Of a DNA stretch of 64,000 nt, positions 36,062 through 50,654 are shown in pieces. The translations under genes and the position numbers were made by a program. The stretch's first letter is position 1. Every line of letters begins with the position of its first letter. Source of the stretch: Porites lobata (taxonomy: Eukaryota; Cnidaria; Anthozoa; Scleractinia; Poritidae); NCBI GenBank assembly GCA_942486035.1, contig CALNXK010000003.1, forward strand, positions 425,001-489,000, written 5' to 3'. The notes beneath the pieces are model-generated. The model was not told the DNA's origin, did not search any database, and worked only from the letters and a program-made list of their open reading frames with translations.

Positions 36062-39000
36062 CGAATGTACATGACACTTGATTAGTAACAACAATGCTGC
36101 ATCACGAAACATGGTGGTTTAAAGGAGGAAAATACAGGATACTCGTCTTGTAGCTAGAGTCAGGCAATTGAAAATTAATGTTTGCAAGTTGCAATAAAAT
36201 TGGTCTTGATTTAAATCTGGATAAGTTTGGCAGCTGGATTAACACTTAAGCCAATCAAAACAGTAGTAGTAATACACTCAATTGTTCTTTGTAAACTGCA
36301 GTGGTAGCTTAAAATGTTTATTTCTGTGAGGTTGAGAATTTTTTCTCTTTTACGGCAGATTTGTTTCTCACCTTCACACTGGAGCTGAACTCATTCTTTC
36401 TGTTGTCAAAATTTTGTGTGTGGTCTGTCAATCAACAACAGTTCAGAGACATCTTGTGAGTTTGTTGACTGCAAATCAGGTGAGTTCGAGAGGTACTGTA
36501 TAGTGACCAACATCAATTTTCTCGTTGCTATGTCAATTCATAATCATGAGAAGAAGTCTTGAGAATTAACGAAATGGTCAATCAGAGGAAATGCTTTGAT
36601 CTTTTAACAAATTCTCTCAACTAAGGTCAGACTAAAGAATTGGCGAGTGGATATTGGGCCTGAAAGGGTTAAATACAGTGATGGCTTAGTTAACTGAAAA
36701 AATAAAGCTAAGTCGCCTTCGCACTAAAAATCAAAGTCGGCGTGAAAAATCTTCTGTATGCCTTATTTTGCCAATTATCACGTTCGTAAGAACGCATCCT
36801 AATCTTGGTGTTCCTTTGGTACAAAGCCCCAAATTTTCGAAACATCGCGGGCGACTGCCGATTGGCCGCCCCTACTGATTATATCAGGAGCATCCCGGCC
36901 GGCAAACTGGACTCCTTTCGACTCGATTTCGTTTGCGTAAGTGACGAACGCGGATCCGCAATCAATGATTGCCTCTAGTATCAACAATTTATAGTACAAC
37001 AGAAGGCTTTGACTTATTTGCTCTTTTATCTTTTAACCCCAAGTCTGTATCACAGCAAATCCTGATTGGATTTGTTGACCAGCTGGAAATAAATGAACCG
37101 GAGGACCCTCAAGCAAAAGACGAACAAGAACTTGGAAAGGGTAGGTCTTTGTTTGTTACTGCTAGTATTTCCGTTTAATAAGGAATGTTTTGTTTAATGT
37201 GATTCCCTGGTTTTGCACTGCGCATCTCTTACTGCGCATAACAAGATGGCCTCCTGTAAAAAAGAGCATGTGAAGTAACATTATTAAAATGAAGTTGACC
37301 GAAGAGAAACGCTATTGCAATTTTTGCTTGCGGTTGATTCTTGCCGAGGTGAGACTCAATGTGGTGGGAATGTGCTTAACGTGAGCAGTACGCGTGTTGC
37401 TGAATTCGACTTCCTCACGGAGAACCTCGATAGTGGATGTTTAATTTGTGCTTATTCACGTTGATTTTCATTTAAACGCTTTCTTTATCACATTGTGTCC
37501 TAAATGTGATATCTCGATGTAAATTCTGTAAAAACGGATTTTTTAATACTTTCTTCCCCCTTTCGCATACATTCTATTTTGAAACTCGCCCCAGTCCTCT
37601 CTCAAAAATCAAGGAAAATGCATTTGGTACGCACTTTCTGCAGCTCTACCGCAAAAACGAGTACGATGACCCCCATTTTTTATTTCATGATTTTAATAAG
37701 GACAGTACTTCCTTTCGGTGAGAAAAAAATTGGCAGAAATCTATGTTCAGTTTTTTCGCAATTTCACTAAATTGTACGGATTGAGCTATGACGTGTCGAA
37801 TAGCGCGTGTCCAATTTAATTCTACTTTGGAGCGTAAAGTAAAACCAAGGGCATTAAAAGGCATTTTTCTAGTACGTAAGTGGATAAACAATACATTAAA
37901 ATCAAATTCTGTGCGATACCACATGCATCATTGAAAAAAATCTTTCCTTTTTGTCTAGTTTTGGGCTGAGCGCGGTTTTTGTCAAAGGGTCCAAAATAGC
38001 CGTATTTGTCAGCATTGTGACGTCAAAACGAGCACGGTGACCCCCACTTTTTATGACCTTTTTATCATCTTCTTGACTTGTTAGATCAGTGTACCAAGTT
38101 TCTCCTACAATCTATGTTAGGTTCTTTTACTAGGGAATCACCTTAAACTCAATCTTGCCCAATTGGAAGCTTTTATCCACTTTGAATTAGCCCGTTCCAG
38201 GCCTTCAGATTGTGGAGACGGCGCAAAAAGATGCGAACTAGAAAGGCAGCGAGGGGGTTGGGGTAGGGGGGTTTCCGGTCGTTTCTATACAAGTTTACTC
38301 TGTCGAGTTGTAAATAGTTCCACGTACTTGACCTAAAGAACGAAGAATATTCACCCAAAATGTTTTTCTTGTTCACGCGCAAACTATACTGGAAGTGAAA
38401 GAAATTTTGGTGCAATTCATCACTGCTTGAGTTCGTCTCGAAACGACTTGTTTCCAAACGACGACCGATTTCCTTAGGGGGCGAGAGCGAGTTCCCTCCT
38501 CTCTCCGGCCCTCGCTTCCTCCTTACTTTTTTCCCGTTCTCTGACTTCGCCAAGCACTCTACTATCTGAAGGCCTGGAAAAGACCAACTTTGAATACACG
38601 TATTCAATACTATACCTAATATAAGGGATCTCACAAATTTCTCTATGATTTCTTTGTCACAGAATTTATTATTGCACAATTATTTATCTCACAATTTTAT
38701 ATATGATTTCCTTTGTCACAGAATTTATTGATGAGAGGTCTTACGGTGCGGCACAGATACGGAATGCAGTAAGACAAAATATTTTGAGATTGATCCTTCA
38801 TTCACTGCAGCACCCATCGCCGAATCTTGCTCATTTTCTAATGGGTTTTGAGCTGAGAAAGCCGTCATCAAAGACCAATCTCCAGGACCCTGGTAAGTAG
38901 CCGGGGTATTTGTTATTCTATAAGCTGTTGAGGACCTAACGTCTATCAAAGGCCCCGAATGCTAATTAAAAGACTCAGAAGTCCTGTCTCCTTTACCTTC

Positions 39001-42000
39001 TTTGAATTCGTACATTCTCCTACGCAATGAATATAACATTCCTACGTTTCACTGTCACTTTCGAACTACAGTACTTAGTTTAATTCAGTATTTACAAAAC
39101 CAAAAATCAAGAGCTGAGTTAACTGGCACACTATTGGCTGTAACACAGTGACAGCCGAATTCAAAGAAGATAATGAATTCAAGGGATATGCCGCCCAGCC
39201 GTGCAAGATATATATATACTCTGCTAGTTTGCGAGAAACTCAAACTCGGCAGGTAAAGAGAGCACATCCTTACAGGAGAAGAAAATCAAAAGCAATTCTG
39301 CAACAATTATTCTTGTCTTCTGAGACTTCAAGGGAGCACAAAACAATTTGGGTATTAGTTCTCGAATTTTTTTGCCGGTCTCACTCTAACATACTGGCTG
39401 TTTTGCACTTTGAATAATCGGTGCATATATGGGTGCGTGGACCTTTTTTCAGTGAATTTTTTATATTTGATAGGTGTCCTTGGAGCATCTAAGACATGTC
39501 TTCATGCAGTACTAGACATGCTGAATAGAGGTGTAGATACACACCACGGGCCTTTTTGTGTGACAGAAACTCCAAAATTTGCTGAGCTTGCATATCAGCT
39601 AATTTATAGTCTATGCGCCAATAAAGACACTGCTACACCAACACTGCGCTATCTCAGGACCAGCCATGACTTCTTGTACCGTCATCTTCAACATTTACCT
39701 TTTAAGAATCTTTCCAGCATGGTTGGTGATGATGGTCAACCATCACTGCCGACGCAGACAATTGTTAGTCAACAATCGTGGCTTCTGAAGACTGCAGCTA
39801 TTGAACTAAGAATGACTGCTCAAGGGCGTCAAAGGTCACACGCGCAGAGGCTTTTAGTGTTGTTAATGGGCGAGCCCTCAGCACAGGCAGTATTAGGCAT
39901 GTCACAGGTTGTACCAGAGCTTGTTCCCAGACGACTAGAAGATGATTTCTCCGCAGCTGACACTAGCCATGTCACGTATGCTGATTTGGGAAAGGCACAG
40001 ACTCGGCGCAAGCTTTTAGCCATTCTGGAGTCAGTAGAATTCAGTCAAGAGCTACCCCCGCCTTTGCATTTGAATTATTTTGATGTGTCCGTCACCGAGA
40101 AAGCCATAAGTTCATGTGAGCAGAAGGAGGAGGACAGTGGTGTAATGTTCTGTAATGTGCCTGCTCTCCATAAGTTACTGATGGGTGAAATTTCAGGGGT
40201 GCAAGGAACGGCAACAGCTGGACAAAGGAACTTTTTGATTCAGGTAAAACTTATTTCTTGCCGTAGTGTGAAATGTGGCCTAGTTTGGGGCCAAAGATAA
40301 CTGACTCGGCTGGATATCAACCTAGTTTCTGCAGAGTTACCACAGCGGGGGTAAAGTCCGGGAAAACAAGAATTTTTTATTCTGAAAGTTAGGGAAATTT
40401 TGCAAACGAAGGGAAAATCTTGGTTCTTGGTTTAACAGTCGATACCTTTTAAATAACTTTCGCGGTCATGTTCTATGTGCTCTTAACAATTGTTTTTGAA
40501 TAAATGGTGAACTTTTGATTTAAAAAAATAGATTTTGGTCAACGTGTGGGTATAAACAGTTGTCAATTCCTTGCAGTGTCCTAAAATCATCTGTGCAGTC
40601 ACAAATGCGTTTGTGTTGGTCGCAATGTCGAGTCCTGCATGTTTCTTGAAAGTATTTAAAGGAACAGAGGTCCAAGTGTCCTTAAATAAACTCATAGTGC
40701 CTGTATCGTAGACGAAGGAAGGAAGGGAGGGCTCCCTCAGCAGCATATTGACAGTATGTCCTTAATTTTGTTACAGGAAGTCAAAGACATTCTTCATAGC
40801 GTTGTGCTTCGTAACATGATGCGAGAGAGCTTGCACATCAAGAAAGAATCCTTTGAGGCGTGGAGGAGGGTTGTAGAGGTGACCCTTGCTTCCTGTCCAG
40901 CTGATATTTTGCCGAAAGACACCAGACAGACTGTTATAGCAGATATACTACAGGATTTACTGTCCAAGGTACATGTATGACCTTCACAGTTGATGAATTT
41001 TAACTCTACAGTTGGTTCCTTTTATTTTTCATTTTCCTTCTCTTTTTCTTGCTCGTCTTTTTCTTTATTTATTTCCTGTAACAAAATGGTGTCTATTGAT
41101 CTTCACATACCTCATGCAGAGAAAGCACTCGCAGTTAACCGCCGTATCACTACTCATCTCTGATGTACTTGGGTAAGCGCTGGTCTGTCGAGCGGGACGC
41201 CGCGAATTCAGAGCCTAGCCGGACCAACACACACAAAGTGCTGCTTTGGTGATGACATTTTGGAACGGTTAAAACTTTCAAGCCTTTTCGGATAAGGTCG
41301 ATAAACCGTAGGCTTCGTTCAAATAAAAATTCCACTCTTTGTTCGTAAAGAGTAGCGGATGTTGTCCTCGGTGCAGTAGTGGTTCATCTCAAAAGAAATT
41401 CTCATTCACTTTAGGGGGCATTCATAACTCACTGCTTCATTAACTATAAACTGCGCCGTAAGCAGTGTGGCAAATGTCCAGACCAGTGTTGAAAATTATC
41501 CCTGAAATACTGGCCTGCGAGCAGGCTCACATGGGCGAATTCGGGGAAAATTTGGCGGTGGAACCGCCATCCAGCAAGTGCTCGCAGGCTATCCCTGAAA
41601 AGCCCTGGAAGAGTGGATAATAGAATGCTTAGTGAATCAGTATACAATGAATTTTAGATCGCAGATGAGGATGCGTTACCAGAGCTTACATCACCAGTAT
41701 CAGGAGTCCTTCTCTCCCTCCTAGCACATCTGCGTCAGTGTACAATATCCCTGGACTCATCCACAGCTACATCCTTACCAATCCTAGATGGTACAGGAGG
41801 AAGCAGACCCCTGCATCAAGCGGCTAGCGGTAGCTCTCTACCTGTTGGACCATCTGTGGCCATTTTAAAGGGGCTCATTGAGACCGTGCTTCGATGTGGA
41901 GGCGGGCTACAACGGGTCAGAGCTAATTTGTACGCTGCCCTGTTGTACTTCATGCAGACCGCACCAGAGTCTCAACAAACAAAGGAAAGAGGTACCATGC

Positions 42001-45000
42001 TTAAAATGTAAAAAACATGTCCTGTCCTTGTTCATCGTCGATGATGTGTATAAAGAGTAAAATGTCGCCTGATGAAGACCTACAGTTAGCGGTCGAAACA
42101 TGGCGATCAATACAGAGATTTAGAATCACGGCCGGCAAACGGCAAACGGGATTTTACAAGTTGAGAATTTCTCAAAATAGGAAATAAGTAGATAGAAACT
42201 GTCCAAAACAGTTCTTATGGAAAAAATGGCGTAAAACTACTATTTTTAAGTAGAAGTCATGAACTATAAACGACAAGTTATTGGAAAACTTGGTCACGTT
42301 GTACAAATTCACGTTTACCGTTTGCCGTAAGCGTGGCTCTAAATCTCTTTAATATCTAAGTGACAGTCGTGAGACAAACGATAAAACGAAACCCTTTATA
42401 TGCCCTGTCCTCTTCACCGCCCGGTTTTGGCCAAAGAATAATTGTTACTAGTGATATAGTTCCTAGCGTCTCGGTCTGTTTATTGTGGGTAGAATTTTAT
42501 TCACTCTTTTATTACCTCAATAGATCTCGTTAGCTTTTATGTTTTGTTTTCCCAATGTAAGTCATGTGATAATAATTTTGAGAACTATTTCTTTCAAATT
42601 TCGGATAATTCACGTGCATATGTAAGCATAATTATTTAAGAAAAGACAGAGGATCAAATTCCCCTGCGACATTGATTGAGAAAACATAGCATACAAGCTA
42701 AGTAGGTCTATTGGTAGAGCTGTAGTTTCTAGGACGAGTACTCAGAAACGTAACACGTCTGAGGGCGAGAATACCGCCTCTGCCCTGCAAGTGGCTAGAC
42801 CTTCGCCCAGATTGAATTATGAAGCAGAAGTTGTGAGGCCAGGGACGGAAAACATTTGCCTCGAGTAGAACCTTGTGCTTATTGCGTTAATGCTTTGTTT
42901 TGTTAACAGGTGTAATGGAAAACGTGTTATCACTTTACCCTGGTCAGTCATGGGACACCAGTATTTTGCCTGTACTGTCCAGCTATGGTGAACCATTCAT
43001 GGACGCTGTCTGTAGAGACTCCTGTGATGGCCACGACGTAGGAAGGGTAAGACAAGAGAAATCTTGTTACATCGGGCTTGCCTGTGACCCTGGGCTGCCT
43101 ACAGATTGTAGCCGTACTACCGTAGTAGCCTCTTGCAAACTGTCTCTTTTGCTCAAGCGTTGCTTTTTCGGACCCTGTTCAAAACCGTGCAACGCAAAAT
43201 TGTGCAGAAAACGTCCGCCTACCCGTGTTGCACGGCGTCAACGTTGAACTAAACATTGTTGCGCTAAAAATCATCGTTACGAATCGTTCTGTGAAACGAA
43301 ACCTTAAGCTTTACGTGCAGAAGGGAACTAAAAAGTGTTTTGTTTTTTATGCAGATGCTGGCATTTTCTCTTTTGGATGCAATAGTTGCTGTTGACTGGC
43401 AACAGCGTTGGTTAAACTATCTCAGCCTTAAGGGATACCTCAGGCACATGGTGGAGGGACTAGCTCATGAGGACCACATACTGCAGTCAATGTTGAACCC
43501 TTCACCTGAGCCCCTGAAGGTAACGGCCCTAGGGGCTTTGACTTTTACGTGTTAAGAAAGGTGTCTTTAAGGACTAAAACTATTGTGTTGCAAGAGGTAT
43601 GCACGGCCATAGATAGGATTTGTAGCGTTTGTTTATAAGCAGGCAGTTATTGCTGCTGCCTTTTGAAAGAAACAGAGCACATTTGTAACAATAGAGTTTA
43701 AGCTTCACGTATACGGCTAACGGCAAACGTCAGACTCAAGTTGAGAATTTCTCAAAATAGAAATTGAGAAGATAAAAACAGCTCAAAACAATTCTCATGG
43801 GTATAAACTCGCGTGAAACTACTAATTTAGGTGTAGAAATAATGAACAGTAAACGACAAGTAAAGGAAAAACTTGGTCACGTGGTACAAATTTGCGTTTG
43901 CCGTGTGACGTAAACGTGATCCTTAACCTCTCTAATACCTCGGTGTCATCATGCATGAGAGTGGCCATGCTGAGACAGTTCTTGCCACCTTCCAAGGAAG
44001 TTAGGCCCGGTTCAGACGCCGCTCCACTCATGCGCCGAACCTAGCTGATGAAGTAGGTACGGCAAAAGAGGGGTATCTGCATCAATTTGGTACGGCAGTT
44101 TTATTTTGGTGCGGGAAAAGTTCGACAGAGTCTGTCGAAAGTTTGTCGAACTTTTGTCGAACTTAACTTACCCTCGACACACGGTGCGCCGTCTGAATCA
44201 GATGTCGTGCCAGTGTCGCTCCAAAGTCAAAATTATTCAATAAGGTTCGGCACATGAAAAGTACCGCGTCTGAACCAGGCCTTACAATTTTTTGAGCGCA
44301 AAAACCTAACGACTTTCGTGATTGGATAACCTGAGAAAACAGTTGACGCTTCGCAAACCCACCACTGGTTTCCCCGCGAAATGACGCCAGGGAAACGAGC
44401 GCAGAAATTACTATACTGATGACGTGTCACTACTCAGATCTCATTGGTCGTGCTGCGTGGGAAACGTGCTTCAACCAATCAGAAGAACTACCCAGATCTG
44501 GGTAGTGACACGTCATTAATATGGGGTGGTGTCACGAAATGTCGGCTTTTTTTCTCAGGCTAGTGATTGGATTATCTTGTCTTTTTCACAGTCATGTTTC
44601 CGAGGATTTTCTTCATCCGTCGTGTCATTTTTACCTTTCCTAGGGTTCGAACTGTATTTGGCTTTTCCTAGCGCTCTAGACTAAATGCTAAGACAGAAAA
44701 AGCTACTCTAGAAACGTGTTAACAAAGAACTTGGAGCCTTGTTTTATTGCTTCGTAGATTCATATCCTAGATTAAATACAAAAGATTAGCATTATCATAA
44801 AGGATGTGTTGATTGACGGCGTAACTGTCTTTTGCAACAGGCATTGTACATTTACGAGTCCAAAATGGCCCTTTTAACCCGCATTGCACAGTCTGCAGAA
44901 GGCGCCAAGGTGCTTCTTCAAGCGGGGCTATTATCACGTTTGGCAGAATGCACCTTCCTTGATCAGAGGCCTGAGCGTGAGAGGACTGTAGGTTTGATGT

Positions 45001-48000
45001 CCAGGAGCCTTCATGGTCCCGATCAAGACGTGAGCTCTGCTGTGCCTGACTCATTTGTCCCCTCAGTTATTGATAGATACAGACAGCTACTTATGCCAGC
45101 TCTCAAGGTCACACTGGCCATCTTGACATCACTTGGATCACAGCACAGGGAGGCTGCTACGAAGGTACGTAAATGCCAGCTCCAGAAACTATGAAAGGAA
45201 TGGGTACAAGCTTTCGGCTCAACGACGTCTGGGATTGTTTGGGTAAACAAGCGTTATGTACTTATGATTGGTTGCCTTGAATGCCATCGACCAATCATAT
45301 GACTAACTCTTGTCCACCCAAACCATCCCAGAGCTTGTACTCATTCTTCCTTGAGTTTCTGAAGTGGGAAATAGTACGAAGAGAAAAGCAACTGAGAGAT
45401 TTATCCTTGTGTTCACTGTCCTAACATCAACACGCTTATCCTTTACAGTTGTCTCGATTTGTCAGTAATACCAGTTGGGATAATTTGTTTTAATATCAGC
45501 TGTTTTATGGGCTTCTCGGAGACGGGCTGAAAGGACTAAAAATGACTGATAAAATCACTTAAAATGACCATCCAAGTAGTTTTAAGAAAGTAGACCCAGT
45601 CGTGGGTTGCCATTTTATGTTTGGTGTTTGCTTATCGGCCTTTGAGCCAACTGTGTTGTTGCTAATGGTTTTTGCAAAGTTGTCTTGTCCGTTGATATGA
45701 TGTCCAACGTTTCCGGCCTCACACGGCAGGCAAATTGAGAGAAGACTAATAAGAACGTCTTGTAACGAAAGTGTCTTTATTTAGATTGTGCTTTTTCCTC
45801 CACCCCTTCCCCCTTTTATTTTCCACTTATATATCTCCTTGTCACAGGCGCCTGGCTCCCTTGGCGTGGGGGCTCATGGCTGGAGGGCGCGGGTTTGCCA
45901 GCCGTGGGGGCGTAACTTTTTTTAGGGACTGGCTTTGCCAAAAGTTGAAGCCCCTGGACATCCCGGGCACCAACTTCCACTTAGCGACGCAGTTGTTAAT
46001 TGCAGGTTTTGCACTTTGTGGTTGCCCATGTGGACGTTTTTATCAGCATTCTTCAAGACCGACACACCGTACATACATCAGGCTCGTTACACGAAGTAGG
46101 GCTTGTTACAGGCATCATGTGCAACATGGGGTTGACCGAGGCGAGTTTAACAGCTGACGAAGAACTGGGGCAAGAACAAATCCAACTCAGGGGACCCCTG
46201 GCAAGAATCCAACGGTTAATGATTGGGTTGTTTCCAAGATACTGTTCAAGTGATAGTTGGGAAAAAGTAAGTTGTATTTGGAGCGAAAAAGGAAAATCGT
46301 CGTATAAAGTGTCTCTTTCCCCACCTGAATGGAAAAATTTGTGTTTGAAAATTTTGTGTTGTAGGATTTCTTGTCGTTATGAAGTTATTTCACTTAACCA
46401 GGTTTTTCCACCTATCCCCTTGACGTTTAGATCTTAGCAACCTTATTTCAATTCATTTTTCGGTCTGTATTGGTATTTTTATTTCCTCTGATATCAACTT
46501 CAATACATTTGCATTTCTAAATTCATAGTTGTTCGCTGCTTTGTCTGGTGGCCACAAAACCAACCTTTTTAAAAACGCTTTATTGTTTCACATCCTGCAT
46601 TACAAAATGCGACTTTGTTTTCCTAAAGAGAGACACACTTTTACCTTAAATGATCCACCCTCACATCAGTCTTGTTCTTTGATTCTGTTGGGATTTCATC
46701 GCTTAAATGACAGACTATTTGTGGTTTAAAATTTTTAATCCTTTTTTTTGCAGATTATCAAATCTATGTTGGAGGAAAACAACGAAGAGCCTGGTGCCAA
46801 GTACAGTTTGGTAGCCATGGAAACCACCGAAAAACTGCAAAGGATCTGCTCTAATATTGTTGGCTATTGTAAAACCGTGATGTCTTTAACAGGTATACAT
46901 ACTTATTTTTCTATCAATACCTATCTTCCTTTCTCCCCTATTCTTGTTCATTTGCATTAGATGCGACGTTTGAGCTGGGTATAACATCACACACACAGTT
47001 ACCCTTTTCGAGGGGCAGGTGATAGGGTGGCGGGGTGGGGGGCGGCAATGTTCAACTGATCGCTCGATTGAGTTTGATCAGCCTTAAGGTGGATTTCCAA
47101 TTTTTTTAATTTTCTCGTGCTTACGCGTGTAAAATTTACGTGGGTTAGTAAAATAGCGCAATGTATGGAAGGTGGCGCGTAAACGTAACAGTTGAACCTC
47201 GCTCAACGTTCACTTTAGCGCGGGGACTTCCATACATCGCCTCTGTTTTATCAACGCAGGTAATTGTTGCGCGCGTAAGCACGTAAAAATTACGCGAAAG
47301 TGGAAATAAGTCTGAATTAGAAAAAGAAGAGTGTGGCAAGGAGAAGCAAGATGAATAAACCTCTGCCTTTATCGAAAGAAATGAAAAAAATTTGCAAGCC
47401 ACAGTAGTACAGTAAGCATCGAACTACTACGCAATTTTGAGGGGGGTGGTGGGCGGAGATAATATATTATCGTATGTGACGTCATGAATAGGCAACTCAA
47501 TAAGATCACGTCAGACTGTTCTTAGAATATGACCAATATGACCAATATGACCTGTTTGGCAGGTTTTTTTGGATCGGTAATGTCACCGATTAGTTGACTA
47601 CTAATTAGAAATGCTCATTGGTTCATTCATATGGCAAAAATATCCTGGAGATTCTATGCCCTCTATACTACTAGCCATACACAGGTGTTTTCAGTGAACT
47701 TATATGGTGCCTCTTGACCGTTTAATAGAACCTGTACGCACTGAATAAAACTTAACAGACTTAAAAGCCAATACTGAAACATAACTTGATGGAGCTTGAG
47801 TAAAGGTGACTAGCTGCTCCTTAGAAGGCGTCCGTTTTTAACTAAGAAAAGCCATTTTACGGACGTCGTCAAGTGATCTGTAATTATCGTTGATATTGTT
47901 TGGTCCCCCTTAGGTTCTGTTGGCTCTCACTGCCAAGCGCTGTTTTCACCAAGTCTAACCGACTCATTGTCACGCGATGCTCGTCTCACCAGAGACGGTA

Positions 48001-50621
48001 AGCAAATGAATTAACAACATTAGGGGAATGGGGAGTTTCTTTGTCTTAATCCGTATAGTGCAATCATCAAATAACCTAATTTTTAAAAATAATCGTTTAA
48101 TCATTCAAGTGACGACAGCGAACAATACACATACAGTTTACAGCTAACCAAGTGGTTTTCGCAACGTCAAGAAACGCATCCAAGCAAAGGGAGTGCTTTG
48201 CTAAAGCAGATCGCAAAGTCTTATAATGACTAATAATAATGTAAAAAATTAATAACGCGCAAAATTTCGATGTAACTATTATAATCAAATGCGCGATAGT
48301 TTTCCAAATGTCATTTATTTATGCAACTGGGCGATAAGCTATCTTGAAACATATACTTTTAATCAGCTTTGTTGATGATGACTAAGGAAACGGGAAACAC
48401 GATCGAGACTGGTGAATTACTTCACTATATTAGGGACCTTAAGATCCGAGGACGGCGACGGCAGCGAAAACATTGCTTAAAAAGCGTTCATTCAATCTTC
48501 ATCGCGACAGTTCCAACTCACTTACTTTGTCAAATGTAGGCGAACTCTCCTGGAGTTGAATTCCTAAAAAACCATATCCGAGTTCAGAATGAGAGAGAAA
48601 ATTTCATAGTAGCTTGTTTACGTCCTCCATAAAACGTGAAATTGGGCATTTTCTCGTCGTAGTCGTGCAGTGACGGCAAAGAAATGTACAAAAAAGCGTG
48701 ATGCACGTGCAAAGTTGCTGTTTTGCTAATCTTAACCTATCGTTTTTTTGAAGTTCCCGTTGCCGTCGCCGTCGTCGGATCTTCAGGTCCCTATTGAGAA
48801 GGAAGCGACGGTAGTGACATGTGTAGAAGGCTTAACTGCAGAGACCACTAATTATGCGTTATCTAGAATGTAGAATTGTAGAACACTGCTCCTGGCTGAT
48901 AAAAGTTTTAACTGTGGGTTATGGGAGTTCTTGTTGTCCCTTCTGCTCCTTTATTCACTCTCATGTCTTGTACCCGCTGTAGCTGTTCGTTCCTCCGCCG
49001 CTGCGTCGTCCCACCGACCTGTTAGCCTTGGTCTGCCTGTGGCGTTCATGAAGAAATGTAGTGAACAGATCTTTCAGACGGCTGAGTTATACTCTCAGGC
49101 GCGCTTGAAGCTACAGAACCTGACAGAACTCACCAGCGATGAACTGAGAGAGGTACAGAGCGGTTATGAATGTTAATAGAGAATTACTGTCTCTGTAGCA
49201 CTCATTTTCCATGTAATGTCAAGCGTATATTCAATGGATGATGACCGAGATCCAGTGAACCAATGAGAAAGCTGGGAATGCATTATCCAAAGTTGAGAAT
49301 TTAATAACGTTCGTTTTCTCGCTTTTTTGCTGTCTACAATTCGTCAAGTGGGGATTTCACTGATGTAGGAAACTTCAAAACACGAATTTGCCCACGTATG
49401 TCTATGACTGAACGCATGCTTTGATAAATATATTGCTTCACATTCTTGAAAACGTTCGTTAATAGTTTCGTTTACCTTCAGTTCAGTCAATCTCGTTTTA
49501 ATGGATCAATACAAGAAAGACTCACCACACAACAGAGGCATCAGCTGGCTCAAAAATGTCTCACACAGATCGTGCAGTTCAAGGGACGTGAAATTTCTTC
49601 TCAACTATGTATCCTTTGATAATACCCTAGGAACACTCAACAGATCAAATTGGAATTTAGAAATGTGGCTTGGGTTCGGGCGTTCACTCCCCCTAAGAAA
49701 AAGGGAGGAAGAGCAGCCTGATCGCTGGTTATAAGAAGTGATGTTTTTTTAGGAGAAGGGCAAATCGCAGGTCCTTGAGAAAAACCACTTGGAGCAAGGG
49801 AGGGAACCAACAACAACTCATATACGGCATCGCCTTCGAGACACAAACCCGGGCCAATTTGACGGGTGCAGAGTGCTCTTACCATTACATTGTATCGTGG
49901 AGCCTTCCTTTGTCTTAAGACCGTAGATCTGAGACAGAGCAGTAGTAACATCACTGATGCAAGTGGTTCGACTGCAGTATGGGAGACGGAACGTATTTTT
50001 AACCTTAACTCTTTTACAACAGACATTATCGAGAACTGTTTATTCATTATATGGCGTCATTTGGATTTTTACTTCTCGCATTGCATCCCATCAGATGAAG
50101 AACGGCGCATGCTTGCTGGTCCAACGCTGGCCGGAAGTCGTATGAGAAGATTACAAGGTATTCGCTTTCGAGTTCGGATTCTTGTCAAGTTATCTGCTAA
50201 CTTAGAAAAGAACATAGACAGCTATTACTCCTTTGCAGCCGTAACCCGTGCGCAGTTACCCCGTTACCACCGCAGCTACCACAGCAAAATGCAAAATTTT
50301 GAATCTCTGTCGGTTCTAAACATTTGATCCTTCACCTTCCGTGCCTATTTAAATATTTGGCTACATTGAATTTTTCTCTGCACTGCGTTGATTATGTCTT
50401 TCTGTCCACCGTAAGGCTTCCAATCGCGTTTTACCAATTATACTACTTTATGAGAAATTTCTTTAATTTGGTTGGCTTGGAGCAGTGGTATTTCAGCTTA
50501 ATTTGAAATACCTGCATGTGAAAATTACAAAACGTTTGCGGGTAGTTGTATAAACAAATAATAGCATGATTTGTACGTGATATTCCGCATAAATACCACT
50601 CTTGATATTTCAAAATTGTCT

Positions 50622-50654
<33 letters not shown>

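Noticed and set aside
38173..38679. 168-codon - strand open frame
   Set aside because: It spans a MITE with exact inverted ends (38197-38577) and shows no protein features.
42690..42790. tRNA-like stretch (GGTCTATTGGTAGAGCTGTAG)
   Set aside because: It has a partial A box only. No B box at the right distance and no acceptor-stem pairing.
45771..46157. 128-codon + frame
   Set aside because: It extends from intron 25 into exon 26 in the wrong frame. The real exon starts at 46006 with VLHFVVAHVDVF.
49866..50327. 153-codon + frame around NUP205 exon 31
   Set aside because: It runs through intron 30 and is out of frame with the real exon 50023-50157.
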